From assembly GCF_017876755.1 (NCBI RefSeq), contig NZ_JAGIOO010000001.1, positions 558,001 to 622,000 of the forward strand: a stretch of DNA of 64,000 nt. The letters are read 5' to 3'. Made by a program: the position numbers and the translations under genes. This stretch comes from Crossiella equi (GTDB lineage Bacteria; Actinomycetota; Actinomycetes; Mycobacteriales; Pseudonocardiaceae). The stretch's first letter is position 1, and every line of letters starts with the position of its first letter. The notes under the pieces are model-generated. The model was not told where the DNA came from. It saw only the letters and a program-made list of their open reading frames with translations, and did no database searches. Of this stretch, positions 1 to 8,303 are shown piece by piece.

Positions 1-316
1 TGGTCACCTCGGTCTGGCCGTAGACGGAGACCGAGCGGCCGACCAGGTCGACGAAGTCCACGTGCTCGCGGTGCCCGGGCCACTGGAGGTAGATGCCGCG
101 GTGCCGCAGCGCCTCCGCGCTCAGCCGCTCGCCGAGCCCGGCCTGCCGCAGCACCTCGACCGTGCCCGCCTCCAGGATCCCGGCGCGGATGCGCGACTGG
201 ACGTGGGCCGCGCTCTGCCGCTCGACGACGACCGAGTCGATGCCGTCCAGGTCGAGCAGATGTGCCAGCAACAGCCCTGCCGGGCCTGCGCCGATGATGA
301 CCACCTGGGTCCGCAT
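1..316 (-). CDS. pobA: PobA-type 4-hydroxybenzoate 3-monooxygenase, N-terminal part
   Basis: FAD-dependent aromatic hydroxylase, cut by the window edge after about 105 residues. The protein starts MRTQVVIIGAGPAGLLLAHLL, a Rossmann dinucleotide-binding GxGxxG motif, followed by VVERQSAAHVQSRIRAGILE and RHRGIYLQWPG, which match the N-terminus of the PobA group (4-hydroxybenzoate + NADPH + O2 to protocatechuate). The ATG is at 316. An IclR-type regulator lies 67 bp upstream on the same strand, as expected for a pob/pca control gene. Substrate is inferred from the N-terminal third only; another class A flavin hydroxylase is possible. Confidence 0.85.
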   Translation of the reverse strand, partial: MRTQVVIIGAGPAGLLLAHLLDLDGIDSVVVERQSAAHVQSRIRAGILEAGTVEVLRQAGLGERLSAEALRHRGIYLQWPGHREHVDFVDLVGRSVSVYGQTEVT

Positions 317-383
317 GTCCCGCCCCTTCCGCCGTACCGGAACCTTGGCCGGTCAGCGAGGGGACGATCCAGATCGTTTTCAT

Positions 384-1160
384 TCAATGAGACAGCGGTT
401 CGGAACTGGCTGGTTGGTGGCCGATGGCGCGCGAGATCCCCCGGGCCGCGGCCTGGAGCGCGGGCAGGCGGCCTGGCACCTCGTTGTCGTCCGGCACGAT
501 CACCGCCAGCGCCGCGACGACCTCGCCGCCCGGCCCGCGCACGGGCACGCCGACCCCGGTGACCGCGTCGTCGATGAAGCCACGGGACAGGGAGAACCCG
601 GTGCGCCGCACCTCGGCGAGGAAGGCCCGCAGCCGCCCCGGGTCGGTGATCGTGCGCCGGGTGTAGGCGCGCAGCGGGGCGGCCAGCACTTCTTCCTGCA
701 GCTCGACCGGGGCGTGCGCGAGCAGCACCAGCCCGGCGGAGTTGACGTGCAGCGGCAGCCGCCCGGCGATGCGGATGACGTTGTCCACCGCGCCCGCCGA
801 GGACAGCCGCTCCACGAACAGCACCTCGCGGCCCTCCAGCACGCCGAGCTGCGTGTGGTGCCCGACGACGGCCTGCAGGTCCTCCATGAACGGCATCGCG
901 GCCTCCCGCAGGCTCAACGCCGGGGAGGCCCGGGAGGCCAGCTCCCACATGCGCAGGCCGAGCCGCACCGAACGGTCCGGCTCGCGGTGCAGCCACCCGT
1001 GCCCGACCAGCTCCTCCACCAGCCGGGACGCGGTGGGCACGGGCAGCCCGGCCTTGCGCGCGATGTCGGTGACCCGCAGGGCCGGGGTGTCCGGTGCGAA
1101 GGTCTCGAAGATGCGGACCACCCTCGAGAGCACGGACTCCCCGGCACGCGAGTTGGCCAT
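384..1160 (-). CDS. IclR-family transcriptional regulator
   Basis: 258-residue IclR regulator: an N-terminal winged helix (about residues 8-70, with LRVTDIARKAGLPVPTASRL) followed by the IclR effector domain (VLEGREVLFVERLSS, AGLVLLAHAP, RTGFSLSRGFIDDAVTGVGVPV). I chose the ATG at 1160, 2 bases after the stop of the upstream SRPBCC gene, over an in-frame start at 1196 that would overlap it by 34 bp. It precedes the PobA-type gene on the same strand and is the likely controller of 4-hydroxybenzoate use (PobR/PcaR-like). That role is inferred from position. Confidence 0.9.
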   Translation of the reverse strand: MANSRAGESVLSRVVRIFETFAPDTPALRVTDIARKAGLPVPTASRLVEELVGHGWLHREPDRSVRLGLRMWELASRASPALSLREAAMPFMEDLQAVVGHHTQLGVLEGREVLFVERLSSAGAVDNVIRIAGRLPLHVNSAGLVLLAHAPVELQEEVLAAPLRAYTRRTITDPGRLRAFLAEVRRTGFSLSRGFIDDAVTGVGVPVRGPGGEVVAALAVIVPDDNEVPGRLPALQAAARGISRAIGHQPASSEPLSH

Positions 1161-1162
1161 GG

Positions 1163-1891
1163 TCAGCCCTGACCGGCGTAGACCTGGTGCAGCCACTCAC
1201 CCCAGGCCTTGTTCAGCCCTTCCTGGCACGCCGAGTCGATGGCCGAGGAGAACGCGTGGTGGCCCACCGCGATCGGCAAACCCAGCGGCGCGCGGCCGTG
1301 GAAGCGGTACAGCGCGTTCTCGCCGCGCACCGCGAGGAACTGCCCGCCGGGCTCGACCCAGTCGACAACGCCCTCGATCGGCTTGAGGCCGTCGGGGCTG
1401 AGCTTGACCTGCTCCCCCAGTTCGGGGTCGCGGTCCAGGCCGAGTGCGTTCAGCAGCACCGGCCAGGCCTCAGCGGACGCGGACGCGACCGGGCCCTCGG
1501 CGGTGATGTAGCGGCCGCGGCGGCCGTGGAAGTGCTTGAAGTACAGGGCGAGCGTGTGCAGGTACATCTCCCAGCCGCGCTGGGTCATGGCCTCGTACTC
1601 CGAGCCCCAGCTGTCACTGAGGAACCCGCTGTGGACGAAGCGCAGCACCGTGCTGCCGCCGTCCTTGGCCTCGATGAGGTACTCGAAGGCCTGCGTGCTG
1701 CCGTCCTGGTCGGCGGGCAGCCGCACCTTCAGGTGGTGCGGGGGCTGGAAGACCTCGGCCTGCTCGGCCTGGGTGTCGGGGATCGTCATGAACCAGGCCT
1801 CGTTGCCCGTGGCGGTGGTGACGGCGTCCCACACCTCCTGCGGGGTGGCCTGGAGCTCGACTTCGTGGCTCAGCGTGAAATCTCTTCCCAT
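1163..1891 (-). CDS. SRPBCC (AHSA1-like) domain protein
   Basis: 242-residue START/SRPBCC-fold protein. The first 140 residues fit the AHSA1 pattern (FTLSHEVELQATPQEVWDAV, then STVLRFVHSGFLSDSWGSEYEAMTQRGW). The remaining 100 residues look like a second, degenerate lobe. The start at 1891 shares its A with the TGA of the ArsR gene (TGATG), so the two are translationally coupled. ArsR plus SRPBCC is a recurrent actinobacterial pair in which the lipocalin-like cavity probably binds a small hydrophobic ligand. The ligand cannot be read from the sequence. Confidence 0.88.
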   Translation of the reverse strand: MGRDFTLSHEVELQATPQEVWDAVTTATGNEAWFMTIPDTQAEQAEVFQPPHHLKVRLPADQDGSTQAFEYLIEAKDGGSTVLRFVHSGFLSDSWGSEYEAMTQRGWEMYLHTLALYFKHFHGRRGRYITAEGPVASASAEAWPVLLNALGLDRDPELGEQVKLSPDGLKPIEGVVDWVEPGGQFLAVRGENALYRFHGRAPLGLPIAVGHHAFSSAIDSACQEGLNKAWGEWLHQVYAGQG

Positions 1892-2496
1892 CAGCACTCC
1901 TCAGTCGGGGCCAGCACGGGCCGGACACTCGGGTGCACCGCCACGAGCAGCCGGTGCGTACGTCCGTCAGGCGCGGTCTCATCGTGGTACTTGCCCACCA
2001 GTCCGGCCACCGCGACGCCGAGCTCCTGGGCGAAGGCCGCCCGCCGCTCGGCCGAGGCGAACCGGATCTCCCCGTCCACCGCGAACGTCGCGACCCGCTG
2101 CCGGGACCTGCGCGCCCCGGTGACCAGGTCGCCGACATCCCGCACCAGGCGGGCGGCCAGCGCGAGCAACCAGCGGGCGGACAGCTGGTCCGGCGAGCGG
2201 GCCGGATCGGGCTGCACCCCGCTGAGCACGGCGGGCGAGATCACGTACGAGGCGGCCGTGGCCTGCAGGATCCGCTCGGTCACGTTGCCGCGCCGCCGCT
2301 CCTCGACCAGCTCGACCAGACCGTGCTTCTCCAGCGCCCGCAGGTGGTAGTTCACCTTCTGCCGGGGCACCCCCACCTTGGCGGCGAGCGTGGTCGCCGA
2401 CCCGGGCTCGGCGAGCTCAGCGAGCAACCGCGACCGCATGGGATCCAGTGAGATCTCCGCGGCCGCCGCGTCCTCGATCACCGCCACCTCGTCCAT
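1891..2496 (-). CDS. ArsR-type winged-helix regulator
   Basis: 201-residue DNA-binding protein. LDPMRSRLLAELAEPGSATTL, then AAKVGVPRQKVNYHLRALEKH form an ArsR/HTH_20 winged helix at about residues 18-80. There is no CxC metal motif, so it is probably not a metal sensor. The C-terminal 100 residues resemble the tail of ArsR proteins paired with SRPBCC partners. Several in-frame starts exist (2577, 2508, 2505, 2496). I prefer ATG 2496 because TTGACA (2532-2527) and CATGAT (2509-2504), spaced 17 bp, place the transcription start on that ATG, giving a leaderless mRNA. Confidence 0.82.
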   Translation of the reverse strand: MDEVAVIEDAAAAEISLDPMRSRLLAELAEPGSATTLAAKVGVPRQKVNYHLRALEKHGLVELVEERRRGNVTERILQATAASYVISPAVLSGVQPDPARSPDQLSARWLLALAARLVRDVGDLVTGARRSRQRVATFAVDGEIRFASAERRAAFAQELGVAVAGLVGKYHDETAPDGRTHRLLVAVHPSVRPVLAPTEEC

Positions 2497-2532
2497 GACC
2501 GCCATCATGTGACCGACAACTTTTTTTGTCAA
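2497..2532 (-). promoter_or_regulatory. Leaderless-type promoter and possible ArsR operator
   Basis: Read on the minus strand, TTGACA at 2532-2527, 17 bp, then CATGAT at 2509-2504, with 6-7 bases to the ATG at 2496. An inverted repeat GACAA-N6-TTGTC (2515-2530) overlaps the -35 element and its spacer. This is a reasonable place for autorepression by the ArsR protein. Inferred from sequence only. Confidence 0.45.
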
Positions 2533-2894
2533 GACCAACCGCAGGTCAGCACCCAGGAAGGTGATCTTTCGCCGCACCCGGGGCAGCCCCGGTCACCCAC
2601 CCGGCGGTACCACTCCGGCCTCGCGACGGCGGACCTGACGGGCCGGATCAAGGGGGGCCAGGCCGAAGCGGGCGGTGGTAGGCGGCAGAGCCAAAGCCCG
2701 GGTTCCCCCAGAACCCAGCGCCGGCCCCGGGCGCAGGAGAGGCCGGTTCATGGGCATCAGGTCGTGCCCGCGGCCGGTCCGGCTTGGTTCTCGCTCCGGT
2801 TGTGACGGCCGCACCTCCGGGCGATGTCCCGTGAGTCGGCGACCAGGGCGCGGCTGACCCGCCCGAGCCCATGGGTCGGACCGACCGCCTCCTT
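2533..2894. other. Non-coding interval, nothing recognised
   Basis: About 360 bp between the ArsR promoter and the 3' end of the lipase gene. Open frames here are short, arginine/proline-rich and look like GC artefacts. The only structure seen is a short hairpin GGGTTC-N5-GAACCC at 2700-2716. No T-tract follows it on either strand. Confidence 0.5.
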
Positions 2895-4031
2895 TCAGCA
2901 AGTGGACTGGGCGGGCTTTCCCGCGAAGCGGTCGGCCAGGAAGGCGTGGGCGGCCTCGTTGCCGGTGTAGACCAGCGTGATGTGGTCGGTGGGGAACGAG
3001 CGCCAGCTGATGTTCATCCCGGCCTGGCAGTAGTCGCGGTACAGCTCCCGTGCCTGCGGCGGGTAGACCAGGTCGTCGTTGTCGCCGTGGTACTGGAAGA
3101 CCGGCACACCGATCTTCTTGGTGCCCAGCTTGTTCTCGCGTACGCGGGCCAACCAGGGCGGCGTCAGGACCGGGCTGGTCGTGGTGTGGTCGCCCAGCCG
3201 GAGGCCCTGGTAGTCGGTGAGCAGTTCCAGGGTGCAGGCTTCGCGGCGCATGCGGGCGAAGTCGGCGCGGCCCCGGTCGTTGAGGTAGTCGTCGAGGCGT
3301 AAGTCCGGGTAGGCCTGGTCCAGGCCCATCAACGCATAGGCCAGCAGGCCGTAGCCCCGTTTGCCGTCCAGGGGCAACGCCACCTGGATCAGGTCGGCGG
3401 GCACGCCGCCCGCCGCCACACCCACCAGGTTCAGCTCCGGGGCGTAGTCCGGTTGCAGCTCACCCGCCCACATAGCCGCGCCACCCCCCTGCGAGTAGCC
3501 CCGGAAGGCGACCTTGGCCGTGGCGGAGAGACCGGCCTCCCGGAAGCGCAGCGCCGCACGGACCACGTCCAGGACCGCGTGGCCCATCGCGCGGCCGACG
3601 ATGTAGGTGGTGCGCGGCTGTTCCTGGTAGCCCTCGTAGTCGGTCATCGCGACCGCGTAGCCCCGGCGCAGCAGGTCGTCGACGGCGGGCTGCTCGTACA
3701 GCGCGCCCGCCTCGACCATGCCCGACGGGACGCAGCGGAAAGCCGGGCCATGGGTGCCCGGGGCGAAGCCCACCACCGGGGCCTTGGCCGGGTCGACGCC
3801 GGTGGGGACCAGCAGGGTGCCCGTGAGGGTGTTGCGCTGGCCGGTGGCGCCGGTGGACAGGTACATGAGGTGCCACGCCTTGGCCTTGCCCCGAGTGGGC
3901 GGGTTGTCCGCCACGCGCGAACGCACGACATCGCCGGGCGCGCCCTGGGGAAGCGGCCGCGGCGGGTCGTAGAAGCCCACTGGTACGACCGCGACCAGTG
4001 AGCAGAGCAGGGCGAGGCAGGTTCGGAGCAC
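2895..4031 (-). CDS. Secreted LIP-family lipase/esterase
   Basis: 378-residue alpha/beta hydrolase of the secretory lipase (LIP) family. The GTG at 4031 is preceded by GGAGGT at 4 bp, which decides the start over longer in-frame options. Residues 1-20 (VLRTCLALLCSLVAVVPVGF) form a signal peptide. The catalytic triad can be proposed: Ser180 in RGYSQGGGAAM, Asp319 in GDNDDLVYPP and His350 in PTDHITLVYTG. It should release fatty acids from acylglycerols or esters outside the cell. It stands alone, facing away from the divergent PucR gene. Confidence 0.9.
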   Translation of the reverse strand: MLRTCLALLCSLVAVVPVGFYDPPRPLPQGAPGDVVRSRVADNPPTRGKAKAWHLMYLSTGATGQRNTLTGTLLVPTGVDPAKAPVVGFAPGTHGPAFRCVPSGMVEAGALYEQPAVDDLLRRGYAVAMTDYEGYQEQPRTTYIVGRAMGHAVLDVVRAALRFREAGLSATAKVAFRGYSQGGGAAMWAGELQPDYAPELNLVGVAAGGVPADLIQVALPLDGKRGYGLLAYALMGLDQAYPDLRLDDYLNDRGRADFARMRREACTLELLTDYQGLRLGDHTTTSPVLTPPWLARVRENKLGTKKIGVPVFQYHGDNDDLVYPPQARELYRDYCQAGMNISWRSFPTDHITLVYTGNEAAHAFLADRFAGKPAQSTC

Positions 4032-4224
4032 GGGGACCTCCGGGTGGGGATTTCCAGGGAGGGAATGGCGCATTGGCCGACGCTCAGAAAGTACCACCAC
4101 GACCAGTTGTGACGGCTCGGAATTATTTGTCATTTCTTGATAAAAACCCAGGTCGACATGCGCATGTCCAAACGAAGGCCTCACACGATCAGGTGACGAC
4201 TATCCACAGGAGAACTATTCACGT

Positions 4225-4259
4225 TTGACAGATTTCTGGCCGCCGAACGTAATTGACCC
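4225..4259 (+). promoter_or_regulatory. Leaderless-type promoter of the PucR gene
   Basis: TTGACA at 4225-4230, 17 bp, CGTAAT at 4248-4253, then 6 bases to the ATG at 4260. The predicted transcription start is the A of the start codon. This is the same geometry as the ArsR promoter at 2497-2532. Confidence 0.5.
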
Positions 4260-5447
4260 ATGCGCCTAGCCAGCCGTCTGTGGTCGACCATCCCGAGCGA
4301 GTTCGCCCGGCCGTTCCGCCCGCACGTCAGCCGCATGACCGCGGACATGATGGCCGAGATCCGCAAAGCCGTGCCCGAATACGCGGAGCTCGACAGCCAG
4401 CACGAACAGATCATCGTCGAGGCCATCGAGAAGGCCATCCTGCACTGCATCGACAACGTCGGCGAACCGCGCCACCGCCATGACGAGCTGGCCCGGTACC
4501 TGCGCCACCGGGGCCGGGTCGAGTTCGCCGAGGGGCGCAGCGCCAACTCGCTGCAGACCGCCTACCGGGTCGGCGGCACGGTCGCCTGGCGGCACGTGCG
4601 CGCCGTCGGCCAGAGCCTGGGCGCACCGCCGGAGATGCTGTTCGTGGCCGCTGAGGCCATTTTCGCCTACGTGGAGGAGTTGTCCGCCTTGGCCGTCGAG
4701 GGTTACACCGAAGCCCAGCGCAACGCCGCCGGGAGTCTCGCCCGGCGGCGCAGGCGGCTGCTGGAGATCGTGCTCACCGAACCGGGCCCTTCGCCGCGCG
4801 TTCTGCTCCAGCACGCGGAGTCCGCGCGCTGGCCGGTGCCGGAGACGGTGTGCGCGGTGGCACTGAAACCGAGAGGCGACCAGCACAGCCTCAGCCCACC
4901 CGCCCTGGACGAGGCGGTGCTCGTCGACCTGGAGGGCGAGGCGCCGTGCCTGGTCACGCCTGATCCGGAGCGGCACCTGCGCGACCTCACCCGCGACCTG
5001 CCCGGCTGGCGGGCGGCGGTCGGCCTGCCGGTACCGCCCGCCGAGGCGGCCATGTCCTTACGCGGCGCCCGGCGCGCCCTGGGGCTGGTCGACCGCCGCA
5101 TCCTGCCGGTGCGGCCGATCACGTGGTGCGCCGAGCACCTGCCGGAACTGTGCTTGTTCGCCGACGAGTTCCTGGTCGGCGAACTGGCGCGGCGCAGCCT
5201 CACCCCGCTGGCCGATCTCACCCCGAAGCAGCGGCGGCGCCTGGCCGAGACCCTGCTGGCCTGGGTCAGCAGCCGCCGCAACGCCCTGGAGCTGGCCGCC
5301 GACCTCGACGTGCACCCGCAGACCATCCGCTACCGCCTGCACCAGCTGGAACGCCTGTTCGGCGACCGCATGGCCAACCCCGAGAAGCGGCTGGCCCTGG
5401 AGCTGGCCCTGCGCGCCGAACACCTGCTCAGCGCCGACCGCCCCTGA
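4260..5447 (+). CDS. PucR/CdaR-type transcriptional regulator
   Basis: 395 residues. The N-terminal about 170 residues are a helical domain seen in many actinobacterial PucR regulators (HRHDELARYLRHRGRVEFAEG, SLQTAYRVGGTVAWRH). A central GGDEF-like remnant follows (PGWRAAVGLPVPPAEAAMSLRGARRAL). The C-terminus is the PucR winged helix: ETLLAWVSSRRNALELAADL, then HPQTIRYRLHQLERLFG. The ligand is unknown. It is divergent from the lipase gene with about 230 bp between starts, so it may control it. No Shine-Dalgarno is seen, consistent with a leaderless transcript. Confidence 0.88.
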   Translation: MRLASRLWSTIPSEFARPFRPHVSRMTADMMAEIRKAVPEYAELDSQHEQIIVEAIEKAILHCIDNVGEPRHRHDELARYLRHRGRVEFAEGRSANSLQTAYRVGGTVAWRHVRAVGQSLGAPPEMLFVAAEAIFAYVEELSALAVEGYTEAQRNAAGSLARRRRRLLEIVLTEPGPSPRVLLQHAESARWPVPETVCAVALKPRGDQHSLSPPALDEAVLVDLEGEAPCLVTPDPERHLRDLTRDLPGWRAAVGLPVPPAEAAMSLRGARRALGLVDRRILPVRPITWCAEHLPELCLFADEFLVGELARRSLTPLADLTPKQRRRLAETLLAWVSSRRNALELAADLDVHPQTIRYRLHQLERLFGDRMANPEKRLALELALRAEHLLSADRP

Positions 5448-5823
5448 ACCCGGAAAGGAGCCCTGCCTCCCGGTCCTCTGCCCACTCCCCTGCTGTTAAC
5501 CCTGTTCAGAACAGTGCGGCCACCTCGGCCGTCCACCTGCCCGGTCCGCGGGTGGTGGCCAGGCCGACGGATGACCGAACGTGCTCGGCTTCAGGTCCCG
5601 CGCCGATCGCGGCTGGATCCGTGGCCGCGCGACGGAGCCCGAACCCGGGGCTCGGCGAAGCTGTCCTGCCGGGTCGAGCCGCTCGCTCACCCAGCCGTGC
5701 TGGCCGCGCTGACCTGCGCGAAAGCAGCGCTGGACCGGGGTGGCTCGCACCGCGGCCGCTGTCCAGGGCGCGGCGGTCCGAGCACGGGGGGCGGCTGGCC
5801 TGGGCGGCGAGGCGGCGATCAGG
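5448..5823. other. Non-coding interval between convergent genes
   Basis: 376 bp between the PucR stop and the tail-protein stop. No frame has convincing codon bias. A 13-bp palindrome CTGTTCAGAACAG lies at 5502-5514. No clear terminator was seen. Confidence 0.45.
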
Positions 5824-6237
5824 TCAGTGGTACTCGACCGTCATCGACTCCGCGGACATGGTCAGCTCGGCGATGGCGACCTGCTCGTGGCGGTGGTCGA
5901 AGCTCGGGGCCGCGATGCGGGTCGGGTAGGCGCTGCGGACGCGCCAGGTGACCAGGAGTTCCGGGCCTGGGTCGTTGGTCAGGCTTATCGCCAGGTCCTT
6001 CTCCTCGACCCGGTCGCCCCAGGCCGAGCAGAGCCAGTTCCAGAGTTCGCCGCGAACGGAGCAAACACCCCTGGTCAGGGTGAAGTCGACGTTGTGGCGG
6101 CGCGCACCGAGGGGTTCCCGGCCGGTCTGCAAGCCGGTGACGCGGACGAAGGACATGACGTCATCGCCGACCACCACCCGGAACCGGTAGGACGGCATCG
6201 GGGGACGCCGGGTGGTCAGGTCGATCGAGGCGCGCAT
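5824..6237 (-). CDS. Phage/eCIS-type contractile tail tube protein (orphan)
   Basis: 137 residues resembling the conserved phage-tail-like protein family (T4 gp19-type inner tube, as in extracellular contractile injection systems). Visible family features are PSYRFRVVVGDDVMSFVRVTG at the N-terminus, FTLTRGVCSVRGELWNWLCS (the family's 'LkRGv...elw.W' signature), WRVRSAYPTRIAAPSF and the closing VAIAELTMSAESMTVEY. The ATG at 6237 has AAGGG 8 bp upstream. No sheath, baseplate, spike, LysM or AAA genes lie nearby, so this is a lone tube homologue and may have a separate role. Confidence 0.78.
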   Translation of the reverse strand: MRASIDLTTRRPPMPSYRFRVVVGDDVMSFVRVTGLQTGREPLGARRHNVDFTLTRGVCSVRGELWNWLCSAWGDRVEEKDLAISLTNDPGPELLVTWRVRSAYPTRIAAPSFDHRHEQVAIAELTMSAESMTVEYH

Positions 6238-6324
6238 GGGCCAGCCCTTTCGCAACGAAATTGATCAGCCAACCCAGCATGGTGCGACGCTGTGTCACCC
6301 CGCAGTGACGTGGCGCACAAACCG

Positions 6325-7587
6325 CTACTGCCGGAGTCGTAACCTGGTCACCAACTCGTTGCCGGGTCCGGAAACAAGTCCCGTGAACACGGGACTGAGG
6401 TCTTCCCGCACGCCGCATCCCTGGAAAGCGGGCATCCGGAACTCGGACCGGTACACGTACTCACGGCCGGGCATGATCGGCAGCTCACCGAACAGCCGCA
6501 CCCGCATGGGCTCGGCGGTCTGGCAACTGGCGCCCACATCGACCGGCTCGTCGGCGATGCGCACGTCCCGCAGCCGCACGCGCAGGTTCACCGTGATGTC
6601 GAGCTGCCCGTTGGGCAGGCTGCCCACAGCGGGCCCGACCTGCTCGAACTCCATGCGGGCGGTGTTGGGGACAAAACCCAGGACAACGAAGTAGCCGCTG
6701 ACCGGCGGCACGGTCAGCGAACCGGTGAGCGAACCGGTGGCGAGGTCGACATCGGTCCGCATCACCCCATCGGCGAGTGACAGCTGTGACCGCAGGGCAC
6801 GCAGCGTGGCGACCGAGGACACGTCGTGGACCAGCGCCAACCCGTCCGGGCCCACGCAGGGCGGGGCGGCCAGGCTGGTCGCCGATGCGCCTGACACAGC
6901 CTGACCGCCCCCTCTCACCTGGTCGCCTCCTACCGCGCGGCCCTGCACTTCCGCGCGGTCCGACCAGGTCGGCGGTGCTGCCCGGGTCGCCGGTTCGGGC
7001 AGGACACCGGCCGCCATGGGCAGCACATGGGGTTCGGGGGTGCCGGGGACCGGGTGGGCGGACCGTTCGGGGCTCGCCGGCTCCCGGTCTCCGGCAGAGG
7101 GCGACGCGCCGCCGGGCTGGGCCGCTGGGCTGGACTCGGCCCCGGACCTGGGCTGGGGCGCAGGGCTGGGCTGGGGCGCAGGGCTGGACTGGGGCGCAGG
7201 GCTGGACTGGGGCGCAGGGCTGGACTGGCTCGTTGTGCTGGGCTGGGCTGCCGAACTGCGCGCGGTCGTCGCGGGAGGGGTGCTGGCGGGCAGAGACGGT
7301 GTGCTGGTGGTGGCGGTGGGCGTCCCGGGCGGTGGGGTGGATGCAGGTGCGGGCGGGCTCGGTGATGGGCATGGCTGGGCTGGGGTGCCGAACGGCTGGG
7401 TTCGCAGGTTGGCCGGCGAGGTTGGCGGTCCGGGCTGCTTTGAGGGGCTGACCAGCGGAGACGTCCGGCCGGACTCGGCGGGGGACGCCGTTGGGGTCGA
7501 CAGGATCACCACAGCTGTGGTGGTCAATGCCGCCAGGACGGCGGCCGGAGTCGTTCGGCGGCTCGGGGACGGGTTCGGCGAGGTCAT
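6325..7587 (-). CDS. Secreted protein with Pro/Ser-rich linker and DUF6801-neighbour C-terminal domain
   Basis: 420 residues: signal peptide (about 1-37), a long Pro/Ser/Thr/Ala/Gln-rich low-complexity region (about 38-240) containing four SSPAPQ-like repeats, and a folded C-terminal domain (about 245-420). That domain closely resembles the C-terminus of the protein at 8304-9563; both have DLATGSLTGSL / NLTSGNLSGDL, xPAFQGCG and a closing SGPxN...L-L--Q. Paired cysteines suggest an oxidised extracellular fold. The start overlaps the stop of the lipoprotein gene by 4 bp (ATGA), so the pair is coupled. Function unknown. Confidence 0.8.
   Translation of the reverse strand: MTSPNPSPSRRTTPAAVLAALTTTAVVILSTPTASPAESGRTSPLVSPSKQPGPPTSPANLRTQPFGTPAQPCPSPSPPAPASTPPPGTPTATTSTPSLPASTPPATTARSSAAQPSTTSQSSPAPQSSPAPQSSPAPQPSPAPQPRSGAESSPAAQPGGASPSAGDREPASPERSAHPVPGTPEPHVLPMAAGVLPEPATRAAPPTWSDRAEVQGRAVGGDQVRGGGQAVSGASATSLAAPPCVGPDGLALVHDVSSVATLRALRSQLSLADGVMRTDVDLATGSLTGSLTVPPVSGYFVVLGFVPNTARMEFEQVGPAVGSLPNGQLDITVNLRVRLRDVRIADEPVDVGASCQTAEPMRVRLFGELPIMPGREYVYRSEFRMPAFQGCGVREDLSPVFTGLVSGPGNELVTRLRLRQ
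7153..7224 (-). repeat. Four 18-bp tandem repeats in coding sequence
   Basis: Four contiguous near-identical units (plus-strand unit CTGGGGCGCAGGGCTGGA/G) encode SSPAPQ-like hexapeptides in the linker of the secreted protein. The region could vary in length by slippage without breaking the frame. Confidence 0.85.
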
Positions 7588-8228
7588 CGTGGGGTCGTTG
7601 GCAGGTCTGGCAGTACGCCTACCTCGGCTTTCGGTGGGGCCGCCACCTCAACCGGGGTGCCCCAGGAGGTGAAGGTGGTGGTGGCGTCCTGGTGGGTGGC
7701 CTTGGTTGGGCGATTGGCGCTGTCCAGGTGGATGGTGGTGCGGCGGCCGTCCTGGGTGGTCACGTCGTAGGTGTTCTGGATGGCCGTTGCCGTGATCGTG
7801 GCGTCCGGAGGCAGGAGCCGGCGGGGGTCGGTCAGGGTGTGCAGGCGGGTGGCCACCGCGGACATCGGGCGGGACAGCGGGGAGGGGTTGGCGGTCAGGT
7901 TCAGCCAGGGTTTCGTGTCTTTCGGGCGGGACTGGTCCGGGAAGCGGACGTAGGTGGCGTCCGGGAGGAAGGTGTAGGTGACCGGGGGGCCGTCGGGCTG
8001 GGTCAGTTCGCAGTGGGTGGCGGTCAGGTTCGTGCGGCAGCGGGCCTTGCCCGTTCGACCCAGGTCGATCTCCGCTTGGACCGAGCCCTCCGTGGTGATT
8101 GCCCTGGTCACGTCTGCCGACAGGGTCGGGGGTACCACAGGTGTGGTGGAGGCCGGTGGGGATTGGGTGCAGGCTGCGGGGAGGGTTGCGGTCAGCAGCA
8201 GCAGGGCCGCCAGGCGGGGGTGGCGCAT
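7584..8228 (-). CDS. Secreted lipoprotein, LppX/LprG-like
   Basis: 214 residues. MRHPRLAALLLLTATLPAACT is a signal peptide ending in a lipobox-like PAAC, so lipid attachment at Cys20 is likely. The rest resembles actinobacterial lipoproteins that test for an unfolded antiparallel sheet: CRTNLTATHCELTQPDG, YTFLPDATYVRFPD, TIHLDSANRPTKATHQ. It lies between two exported proteins that share a C-terminal domain, with a 4-bp overlap downstream. Role unknown; an envelope lipid- or cargo-binding function is possible. Confidence 0.75.
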   Translation of the reverse strand: MRHPRLAALLLLTATLPAACTQSPPASTTPVVPPTLSADVTRAITTEGSVQAEIDLGRTGKARCRTNLTATHCELTQPDGPPVTYTFLPDATYVRFPDQSRPKDTKPWLNLTANPSPLSRPMSAVATRLHTLTDPRRLLPPDATITATAIQNTYDVTTQDGRRTTIHLDSANRPTKATHQDATTTFTSWGTPVEVAAPPKAEVGVLPDLPTTPR

Positions 8229-8303
8229 CGGGGCTCCCTTGGTTGGACCTGGGCCCGGGCGCGGGCGGGGTGGGCGTCCGCCCGCGGCCGGGGGTTGGGT
8301 GGG

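Noticed and set aside
2593-2901. Possible small gene between ArsR and lipase
   Set aside because: Overlapping frames on both strands are all Pro/Arg/Gly-rich with no ribosome site.
7153-7224. Short tandem repeats as a CRISPR-like array
   Set aside because: Units are contiguous 18-mers without spacers and encode a peptide repeat.
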